Assembly: GCF_004331485.1 (NCBI RefSeq)
Contig: NZ_SJKD01000015.1
Location: 84,820-148,819 of the forward strand
DNA: 64,000 nt
From: Kribbella capetownensis
GTDB lineage: Bacteria; Actinomycetota; Actinomycetes; Propionibacteriales; Kribbellaceae
Direction of reading: 5' to 3'
The notes below the pieces were generated by a model. The model saw nothing but the letters and a program-made list of their open reading frames with translations, made no database searches and was not told the origin of the DNA. Shown one piece after another: positions 49,755 to 57,081 of this stretch. Position 1 is the stretch's first letter; each line of letters begins with the position of its first letter. Position numbers and translations under genes: made by a program.

Positions 49755-50309
49755 GTGGGTGCCAGGGCGGAGCGGACGCGTGAACGGTTGCTGGCCGCGG
49801 CGCTGGAGCTGTTCATCGAGCGCGGGTACGACGGAACCAGCGTCGGCGAGATCGCCGCGCGCGCAGGGGTCACAGAGATGACGTTCTTCCGGCACTTCCC
49901 CGGCAAGGCGAGCCTGCTCGTGGACGATCCGTACGATCCCGTGATCGGTGCATCGATCCGTGCGCAGCCGGCGAGTCTTGATCCGATCAGCCGTGCGGCT
50001 CGCGGAGTCCGGGCAGCGTGGCGCGAGATTCCGCCAGCGTCGGTCGAAGACGTACGGGTACGGCTCCGCATCGTTGCCCGGACTCCGGCACTGCGTGCGG
50101 GCATCGCTGCCGGTACTGCCGCGACCGCGGCGATGATCGCGGAGGCTCTGACCGACGGCACGACCACCCGGACGGCGGCACTGATCGCGGCGAACGCCGT
50201 CATGGGTGCGCTCAACACCGCCCTGCTCGAGTGGAGCATGACCGACGACGATGACCTCGGCCAGGCGATCGTGTGCGCGCTGGACGTCTTGGAAGGCCGC
50301 CATGGCTGA
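49755..50309 (+). CDS. TetR-family repressor of ABC module 2
   Basis: TetR regulator of 184 residues from the GTG at 49755. The HTH (LFIERGYDGTSVGEIAARAG, VTEMTFFRHFPGKASLLVDD) is followed by a helical domain with PPASVEDVRVRLRIVARTPA and the C-terminal AANAVMGALNTALLEWSM. In-frame ATG and GTG codons upstream (49731, 49737) lie within the operator and before the predicted transcript start, so I prefer 49755. It overlaps the ATPase start by eight bases. Confidence 0.88.
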   Translation: MGARAERTRERLLAAALELFIERGYDGTSVGEIAARAGVTEMTFFRHFPGKASLLVDDPYDPVIGASIRAQPASLDPISRAARGVRAAWREIPPASVEDVRVRLRIVARTPALRAGIAAGTAATAAMIAEALTDGTTTRTAALIAANAVMGALNTALLEWSMTDDDDLGQAIVCALDVLEGRHG

Positions 50310-51012
50310 CGCGGTCGATGCACGTGGTCTGGTGCGCACGTTCGACGACGGCACCGGCGTACGGGGCGTCGATATCCGGGTCGCGCCGGGCGAGATCCAC
50401 GCGCTGGTCGGCCTGAACGGTGCCGGGAAGTCCACACTCATGCGGCTTCTGCTGGGAATGCTCAAGCCGGACCGCGGCACCGTCGCGATCGCCGGCCGCA
50501 GTCTCGAAGGAGCCGACTGGACGACTGTCGGACACCTCGTCGACTACCCGTTGGCCTACGGCGAGCTGACGTGCCGGCAAAACCTCGCCCTCGGCGCCAG
50601 ACTCCACGGCGTCGCCCCGGCCGCCATCGAAGGCATCGTCGACGCCGCCATCGAGGAGTTGCATCTCGGCCAGTACGCCGGACGCCGGGCCGGCAAACTG
50701 TCGCTCGGCAACAAGCAGCGCCTCGGCCTCGCGTCCGCGCTGCAACACAGCCCCAGATTCATCGTGCTGGACGAACCGACCAACACCCTCGACCCGGCCG
50801 GCGTGATTCTGCTCCGCGAGGCACTGCTGCGCCGCTCGGATACAGGAGCAGGTGTGTTCGTCAGCAGCCATCACCTCGACGAAGTGGCCCGGGTGGCCGA
50901 CCGAATCTCGGTCCTGAACGCTGGGCGGATCATCGGAACACTTGATCCACACGGCATCGACATCGAGCGCTCCTTCTTCGAGCTCGTTCACAGTGACGAC
51001 GTGACCGCATGA
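50302..51012 (+). CDS. ABC exporter ATPase, module 2
   Basis: ATPase of 236 residues, shorter than those of modules 1 and 3. Walker A VGLNGAGKST, signature KLSLGNKQRLGLA, Walker B FIVLDEPTNTLDPA and the switch His in FVSSHHLDE are present. The length and the LGNKQR signature resemble bacitracin- and lantibiotic-type BcrA ATPases. GGAAGG precedes the ATG. Its stop overlaps the permease start by four bases. Confidence 0.92.
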   Translation: MADAVDARGLVRTFDDGTGVRGVDIRVAPGEIHALVGLNGAGKSTLMRLLLGMLKPDRGTVAIAGRSLEGADWTTVGHLVDYPLAYGELTCRQNLALGARLHGVAPAAIEGIVDAAIEELHLGQYAGRRAGKLSLGNKQRLGLASALQHSPRFIVLDEPTNTLDPAGVILLREALLRRSDTGAGVFVSSHHLDEVARVADRISVLNAGRIIGTLDPHGIDIERSFFELVHSDDVTA

Positions 51013-51764
51013 TCACCGGGCTCGTCACAGAGTTCACCAAGCTCGCTCACGCGACCGTCGTACGCGTCACCTCGGTGCTGATCGTGCTCGGGATCTCCCT
51101 CATCTGCTCCTCGATGCTGTTCGCCGTCCATACCGACGACCCTCAGCTGGCCGCGAAGCTCGGGCCGCTCATCGACCCGGGCGGATGGGCCGGGTACTTC
51201 GCCGTCGCCGTGCAGGTGACCGGAGCTGCCGGGCTGGTCGGGTACGGCGTCGTACTGAGCTGGCTGTTCAGCCGCGAGTTCGCTGACGGCACCATCGCCG
51301 GCCTGTTCGCCATCCCGGTGTCTCGACGGACCCTGGCCGCAGCCAAGCTCGTGGTCTACCTGACCTGGGGAGCCGTGACCGCGGCCGCACTGCTCCTCGC
51401 CCTGATCCTTCTCGGGCTGGCGGCCGGGCTCGGCCCGATTCCCGCCGACGTCGTGCCATGGATGGGACGCCAGTTCGCTCTGTCCCTCTTCAGCATCGTC
51501 ATCGCCACACCGGCCGCGTGGGCGGCCACCGTCGGCAGATCGGTCCTCGCCGGAATCGCGACCGCCATCGTCATCCTGGTGACGTCCCAGGTCTCCGTGC
51601 TCACCGGAGCCGGCGGGTGGTATCCCTTCGCCACGCCGGCCCTGTGGGCAATCCACAGCGACATGGCGGTCACGCCGCTCCAACTCAGCCTCATCGCCCC
51701 GGTTGTCGCCGCCGCGGTCGCCCTCACCCTCCAGTCCTGGAAGAACCTCCAACTCGACCGATAG
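51009..51764 (+). CDS. ABC-2 permease, BcrB-like, module 2
   Basis: Membrane protein of 251 residues with six hydrophobic segments (for example VRVTSVLIVLGISLICSSML; AGLVGYGVVLSWLFSREFAD). The motif EFADGTIAGLFAIPVSRRTL is typical of ABC-2 permeases of the NatB/BcrB group. With the short ATPase it probably exports or resists a peptide antibiotic, which differs from the larger permeases of modules 1 and 3. Confidence 0.85.
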   Translation: MITGLVTEFTKLAHATVVRVTSVLIVLGISLICSSMLFAVHTDDPQLAAKLGPLIDPGGWAGYFAVAVQVTGAAGLVGYGVVLSWLFSREFADGTIAGLFAIPVSRRTLAAAKLVVYLTWGAVTAAALLLALILLGLAAGLGPIPADVVPWMGRQFALSLFSIVIATPAAWAATVGRSVLAGIATAIVILVTSQVSVLTGAGGWYPFATPALWAIHSDMAVTPLQLSLIAPVVAAAVALTLQSWKNLQLDR

Positions 51765-51821
51765 CAAGGTCGGCCTGCCCTGGTCGCCCGTGCGCCGCGT
51801 GATTGCCGCGGACACAAGTGG

Positions 51822-51867
51822 TTGCGCTGTCATTGAACACTCGTTTAGGCTTTGAACGTGCGTTCAA
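51822..51867 (+). promoter_or_regulatory. Leaderless promoter with tandem operators, TetR gene 3
   Basis: TTGCGC (51822) and TAGGCT (51846) are 18 bases apart, which places the transcript start at about the GTG at 51858. The perfect palindrome TTGAAC-GTGC-GTTCAA (51852-51867) has the start codon in its centre. An imperfect copy TTGAAC-ACTC-GTTTAG lies 19 bases upstream (51833-51848). The half-sites match those of module 1. Confidence 0.65.
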
Positions 51868-52523
51868 CGCGAGCCTCGGAGAGCGAGCCGCCCGTCGGTA
51901 CGGCGGTTCGGATCCGTGATGCCGCGATCCGGCGGTTCGGTCGGGACGGGTTCTCGGCCGGGCTGCGGGCGGTGGCGGCCGATGCCGGGGTGACCGCAGG
52001 CCTGGTCGTGCACCATTTCGGGTCGAAGGACGGTCTGCGCGCGGCCTGCGACGGGTACGTGCTGGAGTTCATCCACTCCGAGAAGATGAAGGCGACGACG
52101 CGGAGCGTGAATGCGATCGCGCAACTCGCCGAGGTCGAGCAGTACGCGCCGTACGCCATGTACGCCCTGCGCAGCATCCAGGCCGGTGGCGAGCTCGGGA
52201 AGGTCTTCGTCGACCGGATGGCCAAAGACGCCGAGGACTACCTGGAGGCCGGCGTACAGTCCGGCATGATCCGGCCCAGCCGCGACCCGGCCGCCCGGGC
52301 CCGGTGGCTGACGTACCAGCACACCGGCTCGATGCTGTTGTGGATGTCCCTGCACGGCAGGGCGGTGGAGGTCGACGACTTCCGGGCGGAGCTGCGCCGG
52401 ATGTCCGACGAGGTCACGTTGCCCGCGCTGGAGCTGTTCACTGACGGCTTGTTCGTCGACCGGACGATGCTCGACGACTACCTGATGTACGTCCCTGACC
52501 CGCCGGCCGCCGGCCAGCAGTAG
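51858..52523 (+). CDS. TetR-family repressor of ABC module 3
   Basis: TetR regulator of 221 residues starting at the GTG at 51858. HTH: RRFGRDGFSAGLRAVAADAG, VTAGLVVHHFGSKDGLRAAC, closely similar to module 1 (VVHHFGSKDGLRAA). The C-terminal part is helical (LTYQHTGSMLLWMSLHGRAV) and resembles TetR_C domains found in drug-efflux repressors. The ATPase gene starts 87 bases downstream with its own ribosome binding site. The start codon lies within the palindrome, so repression and translation start are physically linked. Confidence 0.9.
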   Translation: MRSTRASESEPPVGTAVRIRDAAIRRFGRDGFSAGLRAVAADAGVTAGLVVHHFGSKDGLRAACDGYVLEFIHSEKMKATTRSVNAIAQLAEVEQYAPYAMYALRSIQAGGELGKVFVDRMAKDAEDYLEAGVQSGMIRPSRDPAARARWLTYQHTGSMLLWMSLHGRAVEVDDFRAELRRMSDEVTLPALELFTDGLFVDRTMLDDYLMYVPDPPAAGQQ

Positions 52524-52609
52524 CACGCGCGGACACGGCGCCGCGACGTCGGCGCCCTCTGACGACATCACGCCGGGAGCACCCCGGAAAACTCTGGAGA
52601 GGTTCAGCA

Positions 52610-53524
52610 ATGCCTGCTGCCCTGGAGATCTCGCAATTGCACAAGTCCTTCGGTCAGGTGAAGGCCCTGGACGGACTCGACCTGTCCGTCCCGACCGGTC
52701 AGGTGGCCGGGTTCCTGGGCCCGAACGGGGCCGGCAAGTCCACCACGATCCGGGTCCTGCTCGGTCTGCTGCGCGCCGACTCCGGCGACGTCTCGGTGCT
52801 CGGCAAGCACCCGTGGATCGACGCCGTCGCCCTGCACCGCCGGCTCGCCTATGTTCCCGGTGACGTGAGCCTGTGGCCGAACCTGACCGGCGGCGAAGCG
52901 ATCGATCTGCTGTCCCGCCTGCGCGGTGGGCCGGACAAGGCCCGCAAGAACGAACTGCTGGAGCGGTTCGAACTCGACCCGACGAAGAAGGGCCGCACGT
53001 ACAGCAAGGGAAACCGGCAGAAGGTCGCCCTCGTCGCGGCACTCGCCGCCGACGTCGAACTGCTCGTCCTCGACGAACCCACCTCGGGTCTCGACCCGCT
53101 GATGGAGACCGTCTTCCAGGACTGCATCGGCGAGGCGAAGAAGGCCGGGCGTGCGGTGCTGCTGTCCAGCCACATCCTCGCCGAGGTCGAGAAGCTCTGC
53201 GACACCGTCACCATCATCCGCAACGGCCGCGCCGTCCAGTCCGGGACGCTGGCCGAGCTGCGGCATCTGACCCGTACGACGATCACCGCCACCCTCGACC
53301 ATCAACCGGCCGCGCTGGCGGCGCTCGGCGGCGTCCACGATCTGCGGTACGACGACAGCCAAGCCACCCTCGCCGTCACCTTCGACGTCGACGCCGACGA
53401 GATGCCCGCCGTGATCCGGCAGCTCGGGCAGTTCGGCGTACGCACGCTGCACAGCGCGCCGCCGTCGCTGGAGCAGCTGTTCCTGCGCCAGTACGGCGAC
53501 GACCTGGTCGGAGCCGACTCATGA
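52610..53524 (+). CDS. ABC exporter ATPase, module 3
   Basis: ATPase of 304 residues, very similar in layout to module 1: Walker A LGPNGAGKSTT, signature YSKGNRQKVALVAALA, Walker B LLVLDEPTSGLDPL, switch His in LLSSHILAE, and a C-terminal domain of about 90 residues. The same SKGNRQK signature and similar operator half-sites suggest that modules 1 and 3 come from one duplication. GAGAGG precedes the ATG; the permease start overlaps its stop. Confidence 0.93.
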   Translation: MPAALEISQLHKSFGQVKALDGLDLSVPTGQVAGFLGPNGAGKSTTIRVLLGLLRADSGDVSVLGKHPWIDAVALHRRLAYVPGDVSLWPNLTGGEAIDLLSRLRGGPDKARKNELLERFELDPTKKGRTYSKGNRQKVALVAALAADVELLVLDEPTSGLDPLMETVFQDCIGEAKKAGRAVLLSSHILAEVEKLCDTVTIIRNGRAVQSGTLAELRHLTRTTITATLDHQPAALAALGGVHDLRYDDSQATLAVTFDVDADEMPAVIRQLGQFGVRTLHSAPPSLEQLFLRQYGDDLVGADS

Positions 53525-55134
53525 ACTCAGTCATGAACGAGGACCTGACCGCCACGGGCACACTGGTGCGTTTCGCGCTCCGCAGAGACAGGGTGAAACT
53601 GCCCATCTGGATCGGCGCCATCGGGCTCGGCATGCTGTACGCCGTCAGCGCCCTGCCGACCGTCTACAGCACACCCGCGGAACGACAGGTCCGCGCCGGA
53701 CTGATGGACTCCCCCGCGGCCAAGATGATGTCCGGCCCCGGCTACGGGCTCGACAACTACACACTCGGCGCCATGATCACCAACGAGATGGTGCTCTACC
53801 TCGCCATCCCGGCCGCGATGATGAGCATCTTCCTCATCACCCGGCACACCCGCGCCGAGGAGGAAACCGGCCGCGCCGAACTGATCCGCTCGACCGTCGT
53901 CGGCCGGTACGCGGCCACCACGGCCGCGCTGATCGTCGCCGTGATCGCCAACACCGGAGTCGCGCTGCTCACCGCCTTGGCAATGCTCAGCGGCGATCTT
54001 CCCGCGACCGACTCGTTCGCCGTCGGAGCAGGTATCGGACTCACCGGGTTGTCGTTCGCCGGCATCGCCGTCGTCACCAGCCAACTGACCGAGCACTCGC
54101 GGGCCGCCTCGAGCCTCGCCATGGCCGCCGTCGGCGCCGCCTTCCTGCTGCGCGCTATCGGCGACGTCTCCAGGCCTGGCGGAAACCTGCTGTCCTGGCT
54201 GTCACCACTGGCCTGGACACAACAAGCCCGCCCGTTCGTCGACCTCCGCTGGTGGCCGCTGCTGCTCTCGGTCGCGGTCCTCGTCGTGACCGTCGCGATC
54301 GGCTATGCGGTGTCGGTACGGCGTGACGTCGGCGCCGGCCTGCTTCCGCCGAGGTTGGGCCGGGCCGAGGCCGCGCCGTCGCTGTCGACGCCCTTCGGAC
54401 TGGCCGTTCGCCAGCAGCGCGCCGGTCTCATCGGCTGGGCGATCGGGCTGTTCGTCTTCGCCGTACCGATGGGCTCTCTCAGCGACTCCGTCATCGACGC
54501 CGTCGCGGACAACCCACAGCTGGGCGAGGTCTTCACCGCCAACGGGCAGGATCCGGTCGACGCCTTCTACTCCACGATGGCTCTGTTCTTCGCGCTGCTC
54601 GTCGGCGCGTTCGCCGTGATCTCCGTACTGCGACTGCGATCCGAGGAACGCACCGGCCACACCGAGGCGGCGCTGGCCACCTCGGTCGCCCGCCGGCACT
54701 GGTTCTTCGCGTGGGTCGGGTTCACGACGCTCGCGTCCGCCGCGCTGCTGATGATCAGCGGTGTCGGCGTCGGGCTGGGAGCGGCGAGCGGCGCCGCCGG
54801 ACCCAGCACGATCGCCGAGCTCGCCTTCGGCACACTCGCGTTCCTCCCGGCCGTCATGGTCGTGGCAGGCGTGGCTGCAGCCCTGTTCGGCGTACGCCCG
54901 TCGGTCTCGGCGCTTGCCTGGATCGTCGTCGGGTACGCCGTCTTCTTCGGGATGTTCGGCGCCCTGCTCGACCTGCCGGACTGGATCAAGGACCTGTCCC
55001 CGTTCGCGCACACCACAGCGGCCCCACTCGCCGACCTGCCCGTCGTACCACTGCTCGTCCTCACCGGATTGGCGGCCGGCCTCGCCCTCGTCGGCAGTAC
55101 GACCTTCCGCCATCGCGACATCGAAACCACCTGA
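53521..55134 (+). CDS. ABC-2 type permease, module 3
   Basis: Membrane subunit of 537 residues with about twelve hydrophobic segments in two halves, like the module 1 permease (ALRRDRVKLPIWIGAIGLGM; VRQQRAGLIGWAIGLFVFAV). An EEE-T-G motif follows a membrane helix in each half (TRAEEETGRAELIRSTVVGR; LRSEERTGHTEAALATSVAR), a hallmark of polyketide-exporter-type permeases. Translation is coupled to the ATPase by an ATGA overlap. The substrate is probably a hydrophobic drug or metabolite. Confidence 0.88.
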   Translation: MNSVMNEDLTATGTLVRFALRRDRVKLPIWIGAIGLGMLYAVSALPTVYSTPAERQVRAGLMDSPAAKMMSGPGYGLDNYTLGAMITNEMVLYLAIPAAMMSIFLITRHTRAEEETGRAELIRSTVVGRYAATTAALIVAVIANTGVALLTALAMLSGDLPATDSFAVGAGIGLTGLSFAGIAVVTSQLTEHSRAASSLAMAAVGAAFLLRAIGDVSRPGGNLLSWLSPLAWTQQARPFVDLRWWPLLLSVAVLVVTVAIGYAVSVRRDVGAGLLPPRLGRAEAAPSLSTPFGLAVRQQRAGLIGWAIGLFVFAVPMGSLSDSVIDAVADNPQLGEVFTANGQDPVDAFYSTMALFFALLVGAFAVISVLRLRSEERTGHTEAALATSVARRHWFFAWVGFTTLASAALLMISGVGVGLGAASGAAGPSTIAELAFGTLAFLPAVMVVAGVAAALFGVRPSVSALAWIVVGYAVFFGMFGALLDLPDWIKDLSPFAHTTAAPLADLPVVPLLVLTGLAAGLALVGSTTFRHRDIETT

Positions 55135-55243
55135 CGGCTCGGCACACTGCTAATCGGGTGCAGGGCGACGACAGTGCGGTGTACGGTGACCGTGGTGTGC
55201 CGGGAAGCCTGGTCGGCGTTGTCGCCGACGTTGGAGGTTCCCG

Positions 55244-56224
55244 ATGGTGGTTCAGATCCTGCTTGCCGTGGCCGGCCTGGTGGTGCTGACCTTCGCAGCT
55301 GATCATCTCGTGCTTGGCTCGTCGCGGTTGGCGAAGCGAATCCGGATCAGCCCGGTCGTGGTCGGTGTCGTGGTCATCGGCCTCGGCACGTCGGCCCCCG
55401 AGTTTCTGGTCTCCGGCGTCGCCGCGGCGCGTGGGGACACCGGTCTTGCCGTGGGCAACATTGCAGGGTCGAACATCCTGAACCTGACGCTCGTCCTGGG
55501 GATCGCGGCGCTGGCCGGATCGGTTGCAGTGACGTCACAGGTGATCCGGCGCGAGGTACCGCTCGCGGTCGGCGCCGTCGTCCTGTTCTCGTTCCTTGCC
55601 TGGGCAGGCCTGCGCCCCATCACCGGCGCCGCTCTCGCCGTCACAGGGGTGGGAGCGATATTCCTCCTGCTCGGCTGGGCACGGCAGGGCCGCAGCAACG
55701 AAGAGATCGCCGACGACGCCGTGGAGTTCACGCACGCGGCAGCACAAATCGACGTACCCGTTGCCCCGTCGAGATTGCCGGCCTGGTTCGAACCGATCCG
55801 GGCCACACTGGGCCTGGCGGGTGTGCTGGCCGGCGCCCAACTGCTGGTCAGCAACGCGTCGGCGATCGCTGAGGATCTCGGGGTTCCGCAGGTCATCATC
55901 GGATTCACCTTGGTCGCCCTCGGGACGTCGTTGCCGGAGCTGGTCACCACTGTCCAGGCCCAACGCCGTGGCGAGTCGGACCTGGTCGTCGGCAACTTGT
56001 TCGGCAGCAACCTGTTCAACAGCCTGATCGGCGGCGCGGTGGTCGGATTCGCATCCGGCTCGGCCGCCCCGGCCAGGGCCGCTGTGGCACTGAGCGTCAC
56101 GATGATCCTCACCGCCGGCCTCGCCTGGGTGCTCCTGCGCCGCGGTCTGGCCTTGACCCGAGTCGAAGCGCTAGCCCTTCTCGCCGCCTACGCCCTGACC
56201 ATGCCGCTCCTGCTGTCCACGTAA
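55244..56224 (+). CDS. CaCA-family calcium/sodium antiporter
   Basis: Inner-membrane cation antiporter of 326 residues, with about ten hydrophobic helices. The two inverted alpha repeats are clear: GLGTSAPEFLVSGVAAARGD plus GNIAGSNILNLTLVLG near residues 48-85, and ALGTSLPELVTTVQAQRRGE plus GNLFGSNLFNSLIGG near 225-265. The Glu in each APEF/LPEL motif binds the ion. The type is YrbG-like, exchanging Ca2+ for Na+ or H+. GGAGG precedes the ATG. It stands alone. Confidence 0.92.
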   Translation: MVVQILLAVAGLVVLTFAADHLVLGSSRLAKRIRISPVVVGVVVIGLGTSAPEFLVSGVAAARGDTGLAVGNIAGSNILNLTLVLGIAALAGSVAVTSQVIRREVPLAVGAVVLFSFLAWAGLRPITGAALAVTGVGAIFLLLGWARQGRSNEEIADDAVEFTHAAAQIDVPVAPSRLPAWFEPIRATLGLAGVLAGAQLLVSNASAIAEDLGVPQVIIGFTLVALGTSLPELVTTVQAQRRGESDLVVGNLFGSNLFNSLIGGAVVGFASGSAAPARAAVALSVTMILTAGLAWVLLRRGLALTRVEALALLAAYALTMPLLLST

Positions 56225-56247
56225 CGCCGGCCCGGGTTGTGGTCGGT

Positions 56248-57000
56248 CTACTCGGTGAACTTCTCGTGTGCGGCCATCGCTGCACCGACGATGCCGGCGT
56301 TGTTGAGTAGCTGCGCCGGCTTCACCGGGGTGGAGAGCTCGAGCAGCGGCACCCACTTGTGGGCGTTCTTGCTGACCCCGCCGCCGACCACGAACAGGTC
56401 GGGGGTGAACAGGTTCTCCACGTGCCGAAGGTATCGCTGCACCCGCTTGGCCCAGTCCTTGTACGACAGGCCCTCGTTGTCCTTCGCCGCCGAGGATGCC
56501 TTCTTCTCCGCGTCGTGCCCGTCCAGCTCGAGATGACCGAGCTCGGTGTTGGGCACGAGTTGGCCGTCGAGTAGCAGCGCGCTCCCGATCCCGGTGCCAA
56601 AGGTGAGCAGGATGACCACGCCGTCGACGCCTTTGGCCGCGCCGAACCGAGCCTCGGCGATACCGGCCGCGTCGGCATCGTTGAGCACGGTCACGTCGCA
56701 GTGGGTGGTGTCGGTGAGAACCTTGTCGACGTCGGTCCCGATCCAGCTCTTGTCGACGTTCGCGGCGCTCCTGGCCACCCCGTTCTTGATGACGGCCGGG
56801 AACGTCGCACCCAGCTCACCGGTCCACCCGGCCTCCTTGACCAGCCGGGCCACGACCGCGGCGACGAGCTCCGGGGTGGACGGGTTCGGCGTCAGGTACT
56901 TCACCCGTTCCGTGGCCAGGTCGCCCTTCTCCAGGTCGACGATGGCGCCTTTGATCCCGCTGCCGCCGATGTCGACCCCGAAAGCGGTCGAACTACTCAT
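56248..57000 (-). CDS. ppgK: Polyphosphate glucokinase
   Basis: ROK-type kinase of 250 residues that phosphorylates glucose with polyphosphate (and often ATP), typical of actinobacteria. The phosphate-binding motif FGVDIGGSGIKGAIVD is at the N-terminus. The catalytic Asp lies in TVLNDADAAGIAEARFG, TFGTGIGSALLLDG is the second glycine motif, and GHLELDGHDAEKKASSAAKD is characteristic of PpgK. The family blocks are complete. The ATG at 57000 follows AGGTG; a longer frame upstream looks non-coding. It converges on the antiporter gene. Confidence 0.95.
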   Translation of the reverse strand: MSSSTAFGVDIGGSGIKGAIVDLEKGDLATERVKYLTPNPSTPELVAAVVARLVKEAGWTGELGATFPAVIKNGVARSAANVDKSWIGTDVDKVLTDTTHCDVTVLNDADAAGIAEARFGAAKGVDGVVILLTFGTGIGSALLLDGQLVPNTELGHLELDGHDAEKKASSAAKDNEGLSYKDWAKRVQRYLRHVENLFTPDLFVVGGGVSKNAHKWVPLLELSTPVKPAQLLNNAGIVGAAMAAHEKFTE

Positions 57001-57081
57001 CCTGGGCACCTGATCTCTCCCCTCGCTCGCATGCTCGCCAGCCTGCCACACGCCTCGGACGCCCTCGGCGCCCGCTCCGCC

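Noticed and set aside
52873..53520. N-terminal extension of the module 3 permease frame
   Set aside because: The frame upstream of 53521 is an out-of-frame reading of the ATPase; the ATGA overlap at 53521 gives the real start.
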